From: JABDEZ01 sp965276955
Lineage (GTDB): Bacteria; Bacteroidota; Bacteroidia; Chitinophagales; Chitinophagaceae
Assembly: GCA_965276955.1 (NCBI GenBank)
Contig: CBDIBP010000036.1
Span: forward strand, 62,001 to 126,000
Length of the DNA: 64,000 nucleotides
Direction: 5' to 3'
Shown one piece after another: positions 8,098 through 16,489 of this stretch (its first letter is position 1; the number at the start of each line of letters is the position of its first letter). The notes below the pieces were generated by a model. The model searched no databases and had not been told where the DNA came from. It saw only the letters and a list, made by a program, of their open reading frames with translations. The position numbers were made by a program, and so were the translations under genes.

Positions 8098-8790
8098 ATG
8101 AGAAATATAGTTTTATGTATGCTGCTGTTATTTAGCTGTTTCGCTGCTCAGGGGCAAGCTTACCGGTATATGCAGATCAAAGAAAAAACCGACAGCCTGC
8201 TCAGCAGTACTATTGGCCGGGATCTCTTTCAATATTGCAATATCAATGATGCCGGTAGCTACTATAGCTACCATAAAAAGACAAAAGAACTATTCAAAAG
8301 ACTGAATAGGCGGCATACCTACCAGCACTTGGTTAGCGCTGTAGTTAGTTACCACTTTGCAATGCCCTACCCAAAGTGTACATGTATGGATACCATAACA
8401 TGCGACATCATTGTAGCGCTCGATACAGCGCTTGCACTTACACATGATATTGATGTAAGTTCTATTCCCGATTTTGTTACCCAGCACGATAGCTGCCACT
8501 TCATTACTAAAAAGAAAGCCATAGAAATAGCGCTGCGGCAACACCTGCACACAAGCGTTGCTACGCCATATGCTTATCTTACCAGGCAGGTAAGAACATC
8601 CAATATATTGGCAGAAGTTATCCTGAAGGGTAAAGATGTATCTTATACATGGATAGTGCTGCGCACTATATGGAATGAAAAAAGTACCAGCGGCTACAAC
8701 TACACAACTGATGATATGGTGGTAATAGATGCGGGTACGGGTGAGGTAAAAGAAAATAAAGTGATACCTTATGCGCTACATGTGTATTAG
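8098..8790 (+). CDS. Secreted protein of unknown function
   Basis: This 230-residue protein has a signal peptide (MRNIVLCMLLLFSCFAAQGQA, cleaved near GQA). No domain is recognised. The mature part has a CTCMDTITCD cluster with three cysteines, which could form a disulfide or bind metal, and a single His/Cys segment (QHDSCHF). The C-terminal half (residues about 140-225) has the pattern of a PepSY/NTF2-like alpha/beta segment: AIEIALRQHL..., then SYTWIVLRTIW, then MVVIDAGTGEVKE. The last block is reminiscent of PepSY domains, but this is an inference. It stands alone between the divergent OmpA gene and atpB. Confidence 0.6.
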   Translation: MRNIVLCMLLLFSCFAAQGQAYRYMQIKEKTDSLLSSTIGRDLFQYCNINDAGSYYSYHKKTKELFKRLNRRHTYQHLVSAVVSYHFAMPYPKCTCMDTITCDIIVALDTALALTHDIDVSSIPDFVTQHDSCHFITKKKAIEIALRQHLHTSVATPYAYLTRQVRTSNILAEVILKGKDVSYTWIVLRTIWNEKSTSGYNYTTDDMVVIDAGTGEVKENKVIPYALHVY

Positions 8791-8966
8791 CAGCCTACCG
8801 TCTGCATCCAGTAATGCAGTATTAGTTGTTTACCAGTTCATTGATTCCGCCTGATTTTCAACGATACGTATATCATGTTAAAAGTCAATAACTTAAATAA
8901 ATGAAATACCAAATACATATACTATTGTTCCACTATCATTTACACAAAAAGTGTAATCGTCTTTTT

Positions 8967-8991
8967 TTTGAATAGAAAACCAGTATATTTG
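8967..8991 (+). promoter_or_regulatory. Possible atpB promoter
   Basis: A perfect -7 box TATATTTG lies at 8984-8991, 21 bp before the atpB ATG. The poly-T/TTTG upstream (8962-8970) gives a spacer of only 13 nt from the last TTTG, so the -33 match is imperfect. Confidence 0.4.
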
Positions 8992-9012
8992 CGCAAAATT
9001 TGAGGGGTTTTT

Positions 9013-10155
9013 ATGATGTTTAAGCGCTCGTTTTCTTTGCTATTATTGGTTTTAACGCTATTGGCGGGCCGCACTGCTTTTGCACAAGAAGAAGCTTTGC
9101 CGGGTGCAAAACAAGCTAAGGAAGGTTTCAATGCCACTGAAGTTATTTTTGGTCACATTGCCGATTCGCACGAATGGCATCTGTTCGATCTGAATGGCAA
9201 GGCTGTTGCTATGCCATTACCAATAATAGTATACAGATCTGGTGCTGGCCTCGATGTTTTTTCGTCAAGCCATTTCGAAGAATGGGAAAAGATGCCAGAT
9301 GGCAAAACGAAAAAAAGCGGTTCTTATACAGCTACCAATGGTACTTACCACCTGGAAAAGAACATGAAGGAAAAGCTGATAGCTGATGACGGTTCTAAGA
9401 TCTACGATATATCTATTACCAAGAATATACTTTCTATGCTTATCTCTGTGGTTTTGTTATTGTGGCTAATGATGAGCGTTGCTAAAAAATACAAAACAAA
9501 AGGTAGCCTTACAGCACCATCGGGCATGCAGAATGCTATGGAGACCGTTATCGTTTTTATGCGCGATGAAGTAGCTAAACCTAACCTGGGCCATACCTAC
9601 AAAAAATATATGCCCCTGCTGCTTACCATATTCTTCTTTATATGGATCAACAATATGCTGGGGCTTTTGCCGGGTGGCGCTAACTTTACTGGCAATATAG
9701 CAGTAACACTTTGCCTGGCTGTAGTAGCCTTCATAGTAATGATATTTAATGCTAACAAACATTTCTGGGGTCACCTGCTAAACCCTCCGGGCGTACCATT
9801 GGGTATCAAGTTCTTGTTGGTACCTATCGAGATCATTTCGCTGTTCATTAAACCAGTAGCACTTACCATACGTCTTTTCGCTAACATGCTTGCGGGCCAC
9901 ATTGTGATACTGAGCGTTATCTCTATGATATTCATCTTTGGCTTCCTTAGCAAAGTTGCTGGTATTGGTTTCGTCCCCGTATCATTGGTATTCGCCATAT
10001 TCATGTTCTTTCTTGAGTTGCTTGTTGCAGCTATACAAGCCTTCATATTTGCCAACCTTACAGCAGTATTTATAGGGCAGGCAATAGAAGATGTACACAA
10101 TCACCATGAGAATGGCCAGGAGTACAATGTGACCAAAGACGAAATAATAGCTTAG
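9013..10155 (+). CDS. atpB: F0F1 ATP synthase subunit a
   Basis: Subunit a forms the proton half-channels next to the c-ring in the inner membrane. The protein is 380 residues, longer than the ~270 of E. coli, because of an N-terminal signal-like segment (ending TAFAQEE) and a ~110-residue periplasmic region before the first conserved helix. This is usual for Bacteroidota AtpB. The core motif LTIRLFANMLAGHIV holds the essential Arg (R287), and the last helix is LVAAIQAFIFANLTAVFIG. Two ATGs in tandem (9013, 9016) are possible starts, preceded by GAGGGG. It heads the operon and is followed after 25 bp by atpE. Confidence 0.96.
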   Translation: MMFKRSFSLLLLVLTLLAGRTAFAQEEALPGAKQAKEGFNATEVIFGHIADSHEWHLFDLNGKAVAMPLPIIVYRSGAGLDVFSSSHFEEWEKMPDGKTKKSGSYTATNGTYHLEKNMKEKLIADDGSKIYDISITKNILSMLISVVLLLWLMMSVAKKYKTKGSLTAPSGMQNAMETVIVFMRDEVAKPNLGHTYKKYMPLLLTIFFFIWINNMLGLLPGGANFTGNIAVTLCLAVVAFIVMIFNANKHFWGHLLNPPGVPLGIKFLLVPIEIISLFIKPVALTIRLFANMLAGHIVILSVISMIFIFGFLSKVAGIGFVPVSLVFAIFMFFLELLVAAIQAFIFANLTAVFIGQAIEDVHNHHENGQEYNVTKDEIIA

Positions 10156-10180
10156 TTTTTTAATCAAAATCCATATACAC

Positions 10181-10453
10181 ATGTCGTTGTTAAACACAAT
10201 TCTGTTACAGGCTGCTACGGTAGCTCCCGCTAAGACCGGTTTAGCTCAGGCTGGCGGTGCAATAGGCGCTGGTATCGCAGCACTGGGTGCTGGTGTTGGT
10301 ATTGGCCAGATCGGTAAAGGCGCGGTAGAGTCTATCGCTCGCCAACCAGAAGCGTCAGGTGACATCCGTGCTAACATGATCCTTACTGCTGCCTTCGTAG
10401 AGGGTGTCGCACTGTTTGGCGTTATCGCGGGCCTGCTGGCTATCGTACTGTAA
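10181..10453 (+). CDS. atpE: F0F1 ATP synthase subunit c
   Basis: This 90-residue hairpin of two membrane helices forms the rotor ring. Helix 1 contains the Gly/Ala-rich GAGIAALGAGVGIG, the loop is ARQPEA, and helix 2 carries the ion-binding carboxylate E74 in AAFVEGVALFG. The Gln in helix 1 and the Ser after the Glu that mark sodium-type rings are absent, so proton coupling is expected (inference). The gene is 25 bp after atpB. A terminator-like hairpin and a promoter separate it from atpF, which may let the cell make more c-subunit mRNA than b/delta/alpha. Confidence 0.96.
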   Translation: MSLLNTILLQAATVAPAKTGLAQAGGAIGAGIAALGAGVGIGQIGKGAVESIARQPEASGDIRANMILTAAFVEGVALFGVIAGLLAIVL

Positions 10454-10470
10454 TCAGGCACGAAAAAATT

Positions 10471-10509
10471 ACTGCATCCAAAGCAGAGGGCAGCGGATGC
10501 AGTTTTTTT
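10471..10509 (+). terminator. Terminator-like hairpin between atpE and atpF
   Basis: A perfect 9-bp stem (ACTGCATCC with GGATGCAGT) around a 15-nt loop is followed at once by seven T residues. It starts 18 bp after the atpE stop, inside what is otherwise a continuous atp gene order. Confidence 0.75.
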
Positions 10510-10513
10510 ACAT

Positions 10514-10544
10514 TTTGTAAATGGAAGATCTTAATATAATTTTG
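10514..10544 (+). promoter_or_regulatory. Internal promoter driving atpF-atpH-atpA
   Basis: TTTG at 10514-10517, exactly 19 nt, then TAATTTTG at 10537-10544. This is a full match to the Bacteroidota TTTG-N19-TAnnTTTG consensus. It lies directly after the atpE terminator and 34 bp before the atpF ATG. Confidence 0.7.
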
Positions 10545-10578
10545 ATAAAAGTTTTAATACAATAAATAACAGTATAAT

Positions 10579-11073
10579 ATGGATCTGCTGACCCCGGAGT
10601 TTGGATTGTTCTTTTGGACCCTCATCGCTTTCCTTTGCGTATTCTTTATCCTGGCCAAATTTGCCTGGAAGCCTATATTAAAGGCTTTGGGCGAGCGTGA
10701 GACCGGCATTGCCGACTCTATAGCTACAGCCGACCGCCTGAAAAAAGAAATGAGCAAATTGCAGTCTGAGAACGAGAACATGATGGCACAGGCACGTGAA
10801 GAGCGTACCACTATGCTCAACGAAGCCAAGCAAATGAAAGACAACATTGTGAACGAGGCTAAGAACCAGGCCAAAGTAGAAGCAAATAAGATATTTGCAG
10901 ATGCACAAGCACAGATACAACAGCAAAAAATGGCTGCCCTTACCGAAGTAAAAAATGAGATAGGCAACATGGCTGTAGAACTGGCCGAAAAGATACTGCG
11001 CAAACAATTGGCAACTGCCGAAGCGCAAAATAGCTATATCGATATGCTTGCAGAAGATATCAAACTCAACTAA
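10579..11073 (+). CDS. atpF: F0F1 ATP synthase subunit b
   Basis: Subunit b is the peripheral stalk that links subunit a to the delta/alpha head. The 164 residues comprise one N-terminal membrane helix (FGLFFWTLIAFLCVFFILAKF) and then a long charged Ala/Glu/Lys/Gln-rich coiled coil. The sequence FAWKPILKALGERE at the membrane exit is typical. The length is normal. An own promoter is predicted just upstream, and atpH follows after 55 bp. Confidence 0.95.
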   Translation: MDLLTPEFGLFFWTLIAFLCVFFILAKFAWKPILKALGERETGIADSIATADRLKKEMSKLQSENENMMAQAREERTTMLNEAKQMKDNIVNEAKNQAKVEANKIFADAQAQIQQQKMAALTEVKNEIGNMAVELAEKILRKQLATAEAQNSYIDMLAEDIKLN

Positions 11074-11128
11074 GACATTCAGGCAACCTTGCCCTGATAA
11101 AAGTATAGGATAGTAAAATTATATTATA

Positions 11129-11695
11129 ATGTTGAATCCCCGCCTCGCCGCACGTTACGCAAAATCATTACTCGACCTCGCTATGGAACAAAATAGCCTG
11201 GAAGTGACCTTGAAGGATATGCAACTGCTGGATGCTATATGCACAGAAAACAGGGATTTTGTGAACATGCTACGCAGCCCTATTATCAATGCAGATAAAA
11301 AGGCTGAAATATTAAAAGCAATACTGGGCAGCCGCATTGGCACTCTTACAAATGCTTTCGCTCTACTGCTGGTAAATAAAGGTCGTGAAGGAGTACTTGC
11401 TGAGATAGCGCAGTCCTTTATAGAGCAGTATCGCGAATTAAAGAACATTAAGACCGTAAAGCTGACCACCGCCCACCCGGTACAGGACAATGTGAAGCAA
11501 GCTATACTAAAACGCATTACCGGTAGCCTGGCTACTAACACAAGTGTAGAATTGCAGACTGAGGTAGATCCAGATATCATTGGCGGTTTTGTATTGGAAA
11601 TGGATGATAAACTATACGATGCCAGTGTAAGCCGCGATCTTAAAGATCTGAAGGCACAGTTCATGGACGATAGTTACGTCAGTAAGTTAAATTAA
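11129..11695 (+). CDS. atpH: F0F1 ATP synthase subunit delta
   Basis: The delta subunit sits on top of the alpha3-beta3 head and holds the b-stalk. The 188 residues include the N-terminal helical domain opening RLAARYAKSLLDLAMEQ and the C-terminal signature DPDIIGGFVLEMDDKLYDASV. This fits the family (about 175-185 residues). It lies between atpF and atpA in the same orientation, with a 67-bp gap to atpA. The ATG at 11129 gives the canonical N-terminus. Confidence 0.95.
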   Translation: MLNPRLAARYAKSLLDLAMEQNSLEVTLKDMQLLDAICTENRDFVNMLRSPIINADKKAEILKAILGSRIGTLTNAFALLLVNKGREGVLAEIAQSFIEQYRELKNIKTVKLTTAHPVQDNVKQAILKRITGSLATNTSVELQTEVDPDIIGGFVLEMDDKLYDASVSRDLKDLKAQFMDDSYVSKLN

Positions 11696-11762
11696 TACCA
11701 GGGTATCCTGGTTGCAGTTGATAGTTAAAAACGTTTGAATTAATTAATATAAAAAACAGATC

Positions 11763-13343
11763 ATGGTTGACATTAAACCGGATGAAATATCGGCGATATT
11801 ACGCCAGCAGCTAAGCAGTTTTGACGGCGCAGCTAACCTGGAAGAAGTAGGTACCGTATTGCAGATAGGCGATGGTATAGCCCGTGTGTATGGCCTTAAC
11901 GGCGTACGCTCAGGCGAACTGGTAGCCTTTGAAAATGGTGTAAAAGCTATAGCGCTGAACCTGGAAGAAGATAACGTAGGTGTGGTGTTGATGGGTGAAA
12001 GCGGCGACATCAAAGAAGGCGCTAAAGTGACCCGTACCGGCCAGATAGCTTCTATAAAAGTAGGCGAAGGCATGGTAGGCCGTGTTATCAATACATTGGG
12101 CGAACCTATAGATGGTAAAGGTCCGCTGAAAGGCGAACTGTACGAGATGCCACTGGAGCGTAAAGCACCTGGGGTTATATTTCGTGAGCCGGTTAAAGAA
12201 CCATTGCAGACAGGTATCAAGGCTATCGATGCGATGATCCCTATTGGCCGCGGACAGCGTGAACTGGTTATTGGCGATCGCCAAACCGGTAAAACGGCTA
12301 TCTGTATCGATACCATTATCAATCAGAAAGAATTTTACGATGCAGGTAAGCCTGTATTCTGTATATATGTAGCAATAGGCCAAAAGGCATCTACTATCGC
12401 TGGTGTTATGAAAACACTGGAAGATAAAGGCGCTATGGCTTATACGGTCATCGTAGCTGCATCTGCAGCAGATCCAGCTCCTCAGCAGTTCTATGCACCA
12501 TTTGCTGGCGCTGCCATAGGTGAGTTCTATCGCGATACTGGCCGTCCTGCATTGATCGTTTATGATGATCTTTCTAAACAAGCTGTAGCATACCGCGAGG
12601 TTTCCCTGCTGCTGCGCCGCCCACCAGGACGTGAAGCCTACCCAGGTGACGTGTTCTACCTGCACAGCCGTTTGCTGGAGCGCGCCGCTAAAGTTATTGC
12701 TAATGACGAGGTTGCCAGCAAAATGAATGACCTTCCGGAAAGTATTCGTCACCTGGTGAAAGGCGGTGGTTCATTAACTGCCCTTCCTATCATCGAAACT
12801 CAGGCTGGTGACGTATCTGCATACATCCCAACTAACGTTATCTCAATCACCGACGGACAGATATTCCTGGAGTCTAACCTGTTCCTTGCAGGTATACGCC
12901 CGGCCATTAACGTGGGTATCTCTGTAAGCCGTGTGGGTGGTAACGCACAGATCAAATCAATGAAGAAAGTATCTGGTACACTTAAACTGGATCAGGCCCA
13001 GTACCGTGAGCTGGAAGCCTTCTCTAAATTTGGTGGTGACCTTGATGCCTCTACTAAACTGATCTTGGATAAAGGTAGCCGCAACGTGGAGATCCTGAAA
13101 CAAGGCCAGTTCGCACCATACAGCGTGGAAAAACAAGTAGCCATGATATACCTGGGTACTAATAACCACCTGCGCGAACTACCGGTGAAGAATGTAAAAG
13201 CATTCGAAGAAGCATTCCTTATGGCTATGGAAGCAAAACTGCCAGGCGTACTTGCCGACTTTAAGAAAGGCGCATTACCGGAAGAAGGTATCGCCAAAAT
13301 GGTGCAGCTTGCAGAAGAAATGATATCGCAATTCAAAAAATAA
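11763..13343 (+). CDS. atpA: F0F1 ATP synthase subunit alpha
   Basis: This is the regulatory nucleotide-binding subunit of the F1 head, 526 residues. The start MVDIKPDEISAILRQQL is canonical. The P-loop is GDRQTGKT (residues 171-178). Later come the conserved PAINVGISVSRVGG (arginine-finger region) and the family segment RPPGREAYPGDVFYLHSRLLERAA. A strong terminator follows 24 bp after the stop. The gamma gene atpG, which usually comes next, is absent here. Confidence 0.97.
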   Translation: MVDIKPDEISAILRQQLSSFDGAANLEEVGTVLQIGDGIARVYGLNGVRSGELVAFENGVKAIALNLEEDNVGVVLMGESGDIKEGAKVTRTGQIASIKVGEGMVGRVINTLGEPIDGKGPLKGELYEMPLERKAPGVIFREPVKEPLQTGIKAIDAMIPIGRGQRELVIGDRQTGKTAICIDTIINQKEFYDAGKPVFCIYVAIGQKASTIAGVMKTLEDKGAMAYTVIVAASAADPAPQQFYAPFAGAAIGEFYRDTGRPALIVYDDLSKQAVAYREVSLLLRRPPGREAYPGDVFYLHSRLLERAAKVIANDEVASKMNDLPESIRHLVKGGGSLTALPIIETQAGDVSAYIPTNVISITDGQIFLESNLFLAGIRPAINVGISVSRVGGNAQIKSMKKVSGTLKLDQAQYRELEAFSKFGGDLDASTKLILDKGSRNVEILKQGQFAPYSVEKQVAMIYLGTNNHLRELPVKNVKAFEEAFLMAMEAKLPGVLADFKKGALPEEGIAKMVQLAEEMISQFKK

Positions 13344-13367
13344 GTTGATGTCTTTTAAGATAATGAA

Positions 13368-13397
13368 ATGCCCCGCTTGCAAGTGGGGCATTTTTTT
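13368..13397 (+). terminator. Rho-independent terminator of the atp operon
   Basis: ATGCCCC pairs with GGGGCAT, and the stem continues inward through G-U, C-G and U-A pairs to a tiny loop. Seven T residues follow. It is placed 24 bp after the atpA stop. Confidence 0.85.
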
Positions 13398-13673
13398 GTT
13401 TTATTATTCGCCAATTGAGCTATATGTGTAGTCCGCATAGGTCGCTATATCCCTTTAAATGTTGTTAGCTTAGCAAGTTGCTGTCTCAAGGCATTAGCAG
13501 CCTTGTAGCGGCCATATATACTGCTTTACAGGTAGAATTCCCCCAAGCACTATACAAACACGTACGCTCTAATAAATAGTGCATTGGGATCGGCCATATC
13601 ATTATATCCATCCATAGGGGATAATATTTTGGAAAATTATTATCTCCCATGCTTATCAAACCATCAAGCACCA
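13398..13673. other. Intergenic region without recognised content
   Basis: About 275 bp lie between the atp terminator and the terminator of the first metalloprotease gene, so the two units converge here. I see no conserved ORF, promoter or RNA gene. Short minus-strand frames (for example at 13486-13710) have no signal peptide or domain and overlap the terminator. Confidence 0.4.
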
Positions 13674-13706
13674 CAAAAAAATGGCTGTCTTTTTCAAGAC
13701 AGCCAT
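13674..13706 (-). terminator. Rho-independent terminator of metalloprotease gene 1
   Basis: The stem ATGGCTGTCT pairs with AGACAGCCAT around a 6-nt loop, with seven T on the minus-strand 3' side. The same hairpin occurs, nearly base for base, at 16434-16466 behind the paralogue. Confidence 0.85.
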
Positions 13707-13730
13707 CCACTTTATCAAAAATATCAGCTA

Positions 13731-16082
13731 TTAATAAACTACCAGTTTTTCGGTTTGTACTTTATCGCCAGCAATTACGTGTACAAGGTATATACCTGAT
13801 ACAGGGATCGCTGATCTAGGTATAGCTATGCGGGTAATGTTACCTGTGGTTTGTTGTGCAATGTTGTACAACACCCTGCCAGATACATCAGTAACCTGCA
13901 CTTGTGCATTCACATTGTCTTTTGAACCTATCAGTACGAATGCATCACTGTTCGTAGGGTTTGGAGCTACTATTATCGACTTGTCGTCTGGCAATAGTGT
14001 ATTCAATCCCAAGTCATTACTAAAATTCAAACGATCCATGTAGAAGTTATTACCGGTTGAATAACCGCCTGTAGTATTGGTGTAGTAACCGTAGTTAACA
14101 CCCGGTTTGTACCGGAAGCGAAGAATTGTTGTCGATGTTATGGCGGCGGCAGGAAGCGGTATGCTTTTCAAACTCCACTGCGTCGCAGCGGTCGGGCGGA
14201 AGGCGGTGGCAGAAGAAGCATTATTGATAAGGGAAGTTTTGGCCAGCGTCGCCATCTTTATCCATACCGTCGAACAACCTACATTGTAATCAATTTCCAG
14301 CGTATCGTTCATATCTGAAGGAACTGATGAGAGGGTCGCTGCTGAATACATAAAGTTAAGACTGGGTGGCATCGTGCCTCCGTTCAGTTTGGTAAGGTCA
14401 AATACCGGAGTGTACATATCGTCAACATCACCTTTAGGTAACCCAACGCTTGTCTCAGGAAATACGCGACTATCAAACCCAACATACTGCAAAGATGAAT
14501 TGTCAAAATAGCCAACACTGTCATTTACTTTCCATTTAAAACCATTTTTATAATAGTTGAACAAAGGATATTTATTCAGGTCACTACTTGCCTGGGGATC
14601 AAACTCTTGATAATAGCCAACAGGATCAGTGGGGTTATTGATATCTGCGATATACAGTGAGGTACTATCGATACGTGTAGTAGAGCCATGATTGTGAATA
14701 CCGGTAGCCGTTAATGATACAGTTACCCAACCAGGTTGTGAGAATGTTGAAGTAAAGCTTGTAGTACTGCTGGAAGCAGAAGTGGATGCATAAGAGGGCA
14801 ATACCCACGAGCAACTTGCAATAGTGTCGTTCCAGCTAAAGTTGGTGAACTGTACTGGCGTATTGGGGCATACAAAGTTTCGGGTGACCATGCTGTTCGC
14901 GTAGATCGGAGTTCCTATCAAAAAGTCTGCATTAGGTGGCATCGCAGGCAAAGCATCCCATGCACCTGTGCGGGCTATATTGGGTAGCTGCCAAAGGTTG
15001 TTCCTGTTCGCTACTGTTGCATTTAGCACAGCGTGCACCCTTGCGGTTTGTCCAATGGTAAACATCAATTCAGGATCGCACTGGGAAAAGGTCATTATAT
15101 TCTGTGTATTGGCAGTGTCGGGATAATCGACCAAAGAATCGCGCATGATGCCTGTAAAATGATGAGTGACCGTACTAATGCTGTCCACAGGATAAAGTTT
15201 AAAATAGCCTGTAGCACACATAGTATCATATAACCCGTATGCACAGGATACACAAAATTCACCGGTAGTTGGCGGAGTATCATCCACACCATCGTCGCCA
15301 CAACCGGAATATACGCATCCACTACCGTTACCAAAAGGGTGAAGCAAACCCAGGTAATGTCCGACTTCATGTGCGGCGATAAATGATAAGACACTGTCAG
15401 CTATATAAGGCACGGTCATGGTGACGCCGTCAATTAAAGTATCAGCGCCACCTACACTCGGCAATTGCGAATATGCAGATATGTCACCCAAATTACCGGC
15501 GAATATTCCCATCAATTTCTCGGTCCATATATTTAAATAAGATGATGGATCCCAAAGATCGAACTTAGCATAATCATCTCCACCAGCTGTAAGGTAAGAT
15601 ACCCGATGCGTGATCCCTTTCGTAGCAGCGCCTGTAGGATCCTTAGTAGCAAGCCTGAACGCGATATGCATATTGCCAATATATTTTTTAAATGGCGCTA
15701 TTACATTTACCAAATTTGTATTGGCGGCATTATAATACATGTTTAAATTGGCCACCATTTTATACACAAGGCTATCGGTTACATCTGATTGAAAACCACT
15801 TATAGTGCTATAATCGTGTACTATATGCACTACAACAGGAATGGTAAAGGTATCTATACCGTATGTTGAAGTGGTCTTGGATAAAGCAGTCTGTCTTCCA
15901 TTTTTTATAATGCGGGCCACTTGCTCATTCATTGATCGTTCATTCACTACTATTTTGCTGGCAAGTTCAGGATGTTGTAATAGTAGTTGTTGTGCAGCAT
16001 CATCTGTGCGGCAAAATTGCGCATACGAACTCACGGAATAGCAAATAATGGCGACAATAAGGAATAGTAATTTTTTATTCAT
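13731..16082 (-). CDS. Secreted M43 (pappalysin-like) metalloprotease with T9SS sorting domain
   Basis: A 783-residue exported protein. It has a signal peptide (cleaved near SSYAQ), an N-terminal prodomain (FCRTDDAAQQLLLQHPEL), and a metzincin catalytic domain with HEVGHYLGLLHPF (zinc ligands H238, H242 and H248). Next come the cysteine-rich loop SGCVYSGCGDDGVDDTPPTTG and QNIMTFSQCDPELMFT (the Met-turn IMTF). A PKD-like domain follows (about residues 410-480), then a jelly-roll-like region. The last ~80 residues are a type A sorting domain (VAPNPTNSDAF ... SGRVLYNI ... SGIYLVHV) that directs T9SS export and cell-surface anchoring. It is first of three tandem paralogues on this strand. The sorting domain is almost identical in DNA to the neighbour's. 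Confidence 0.92.
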   Translation of the reverse strand: MNKKLLFLIVAIICYSVSSYAQFCRTDDAAQQLLLQHPELASKIVVNERSMNEQVARIIKNGRQTALSKTTSTYGIDTFTIPVVVHIVHDYSTISGFQSDVTDSLVYKMVANLNMYYNAANTNLVNVIAPFKKYIGNMHIAFRLATKDPTGAATKGITHRVSYLTAGGDDYAKFDLWDPSSYLNIWTEKLMGIFAGNLGDISAYSQLPSVGGADTLIDGVTMTVPYIADSVLSFIAAHEVGHYLGLLHPFGNGSGCVYSGCGDDGVDDTPPTTGEFCVSCAYGLYDTMCATGYFKLYPVDSISTVTHHFTGIMRDSLVDYPDTANTQNIMTFSQCDPELMFTIGQTARVHAVLNATVANRNNLWQLPNIARTGAWDALPAMPPNADFLIGTPIYANSMVTRNFVCPNTPVQFTNFSWNDTIASCSWVLPSYASTSASSSTTSFTSTFSQPGWVTVSLTATGIHNHGSTTRIDSTSLYIADINNPTDPVGYYQEFDPQASSDLNKYPLFNYYKNGFKWKVNDSVGYFDNSSLQYVGFDSRVFPETSVGLPKGDVDDMYTPVFDLTKLNGGTMPPSLNFMYSAATLSSVPSDMNDTLEIDYNVGCSTVWIKMATLAKTSLINNASSATAFRPTAATQWSLKSIPLPAAAITSTTILRFRYKPGVNYGYYTNTTGGYSTGNNFYMDRLNFSNDLGLNTLLPDDKSIIVAPNPTNSDAFVLIGSKDNVNAQVQVTDVSGRVLYNIAQQTTGNITRIAIPRSAIPVSGIYLVHVIAGDKVQTEKLVVY

Positions 16083-16433
16083 ATGTAAAATTTATAGGTA
16101 TTTCATACAGCTGTTGCATACGCACCAACAATTAGAATAAATGCATACACGAAAAAAAATCTGTCTTTAGCAAAGCTTTCGATTAAAATATTGACCAAAA
16201 CGCATTGCAATTATAGACGTATAAAAACACACTAAACCCTGCAAGAACATTAAAAAAAGAACAAATAAAGTTTAGGCACTCAACATACCGATACAGTATG
16301 TTGCCAGAATGCTATCAATAAAGATACAATACCTATCACTTTCACATCCCTCAGTTCATATACAAGGTACGTTCGCTTAAATACCTTCCATATTACCCAG
16401 GCACTTGACACTATATTGCTGATACAATAATCA
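16083..16433. other. Intergenic region upstream of metalloprotease gene 1
   Basis: About 350 AT-rich bp separate the terminator of paralogue 2 from the start of paralogue 1. It must hold the promoter for the gene at 13731-16082, but I see no exact TTTG-N19-TAnnTTTG match on the minus strand. No ORF or RNA gene is recognised. Confidence 0.4.
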
Positions 16434-16466
16434 CAAAAAAATGGCTGTCTTTTTCAAGACAGCCAT
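16434..16466 (-). terminator. Rho-independent terminator of metalloprotease gene 2
   Basis: The hairpin is ATGGCTGTCT with AGACAGCCAT, with a T run on the minus-strand 3' side. It is an almost exact copy of the one at 13674-13706 and sits the same distance from the stop codon. Confidence 0.85.
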
Positions 16467-16489
16467 CCACTTTATCAAAATATCAGCTA

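Noticed and set aside
13674..16466. The near-identical hairpin copies at 13681 and 16441 as ends or attachment sites of a mobile element
   Set aside because: They are the paralogous terminators of duplicated genes; no integrase, transposase or target duplication is present.
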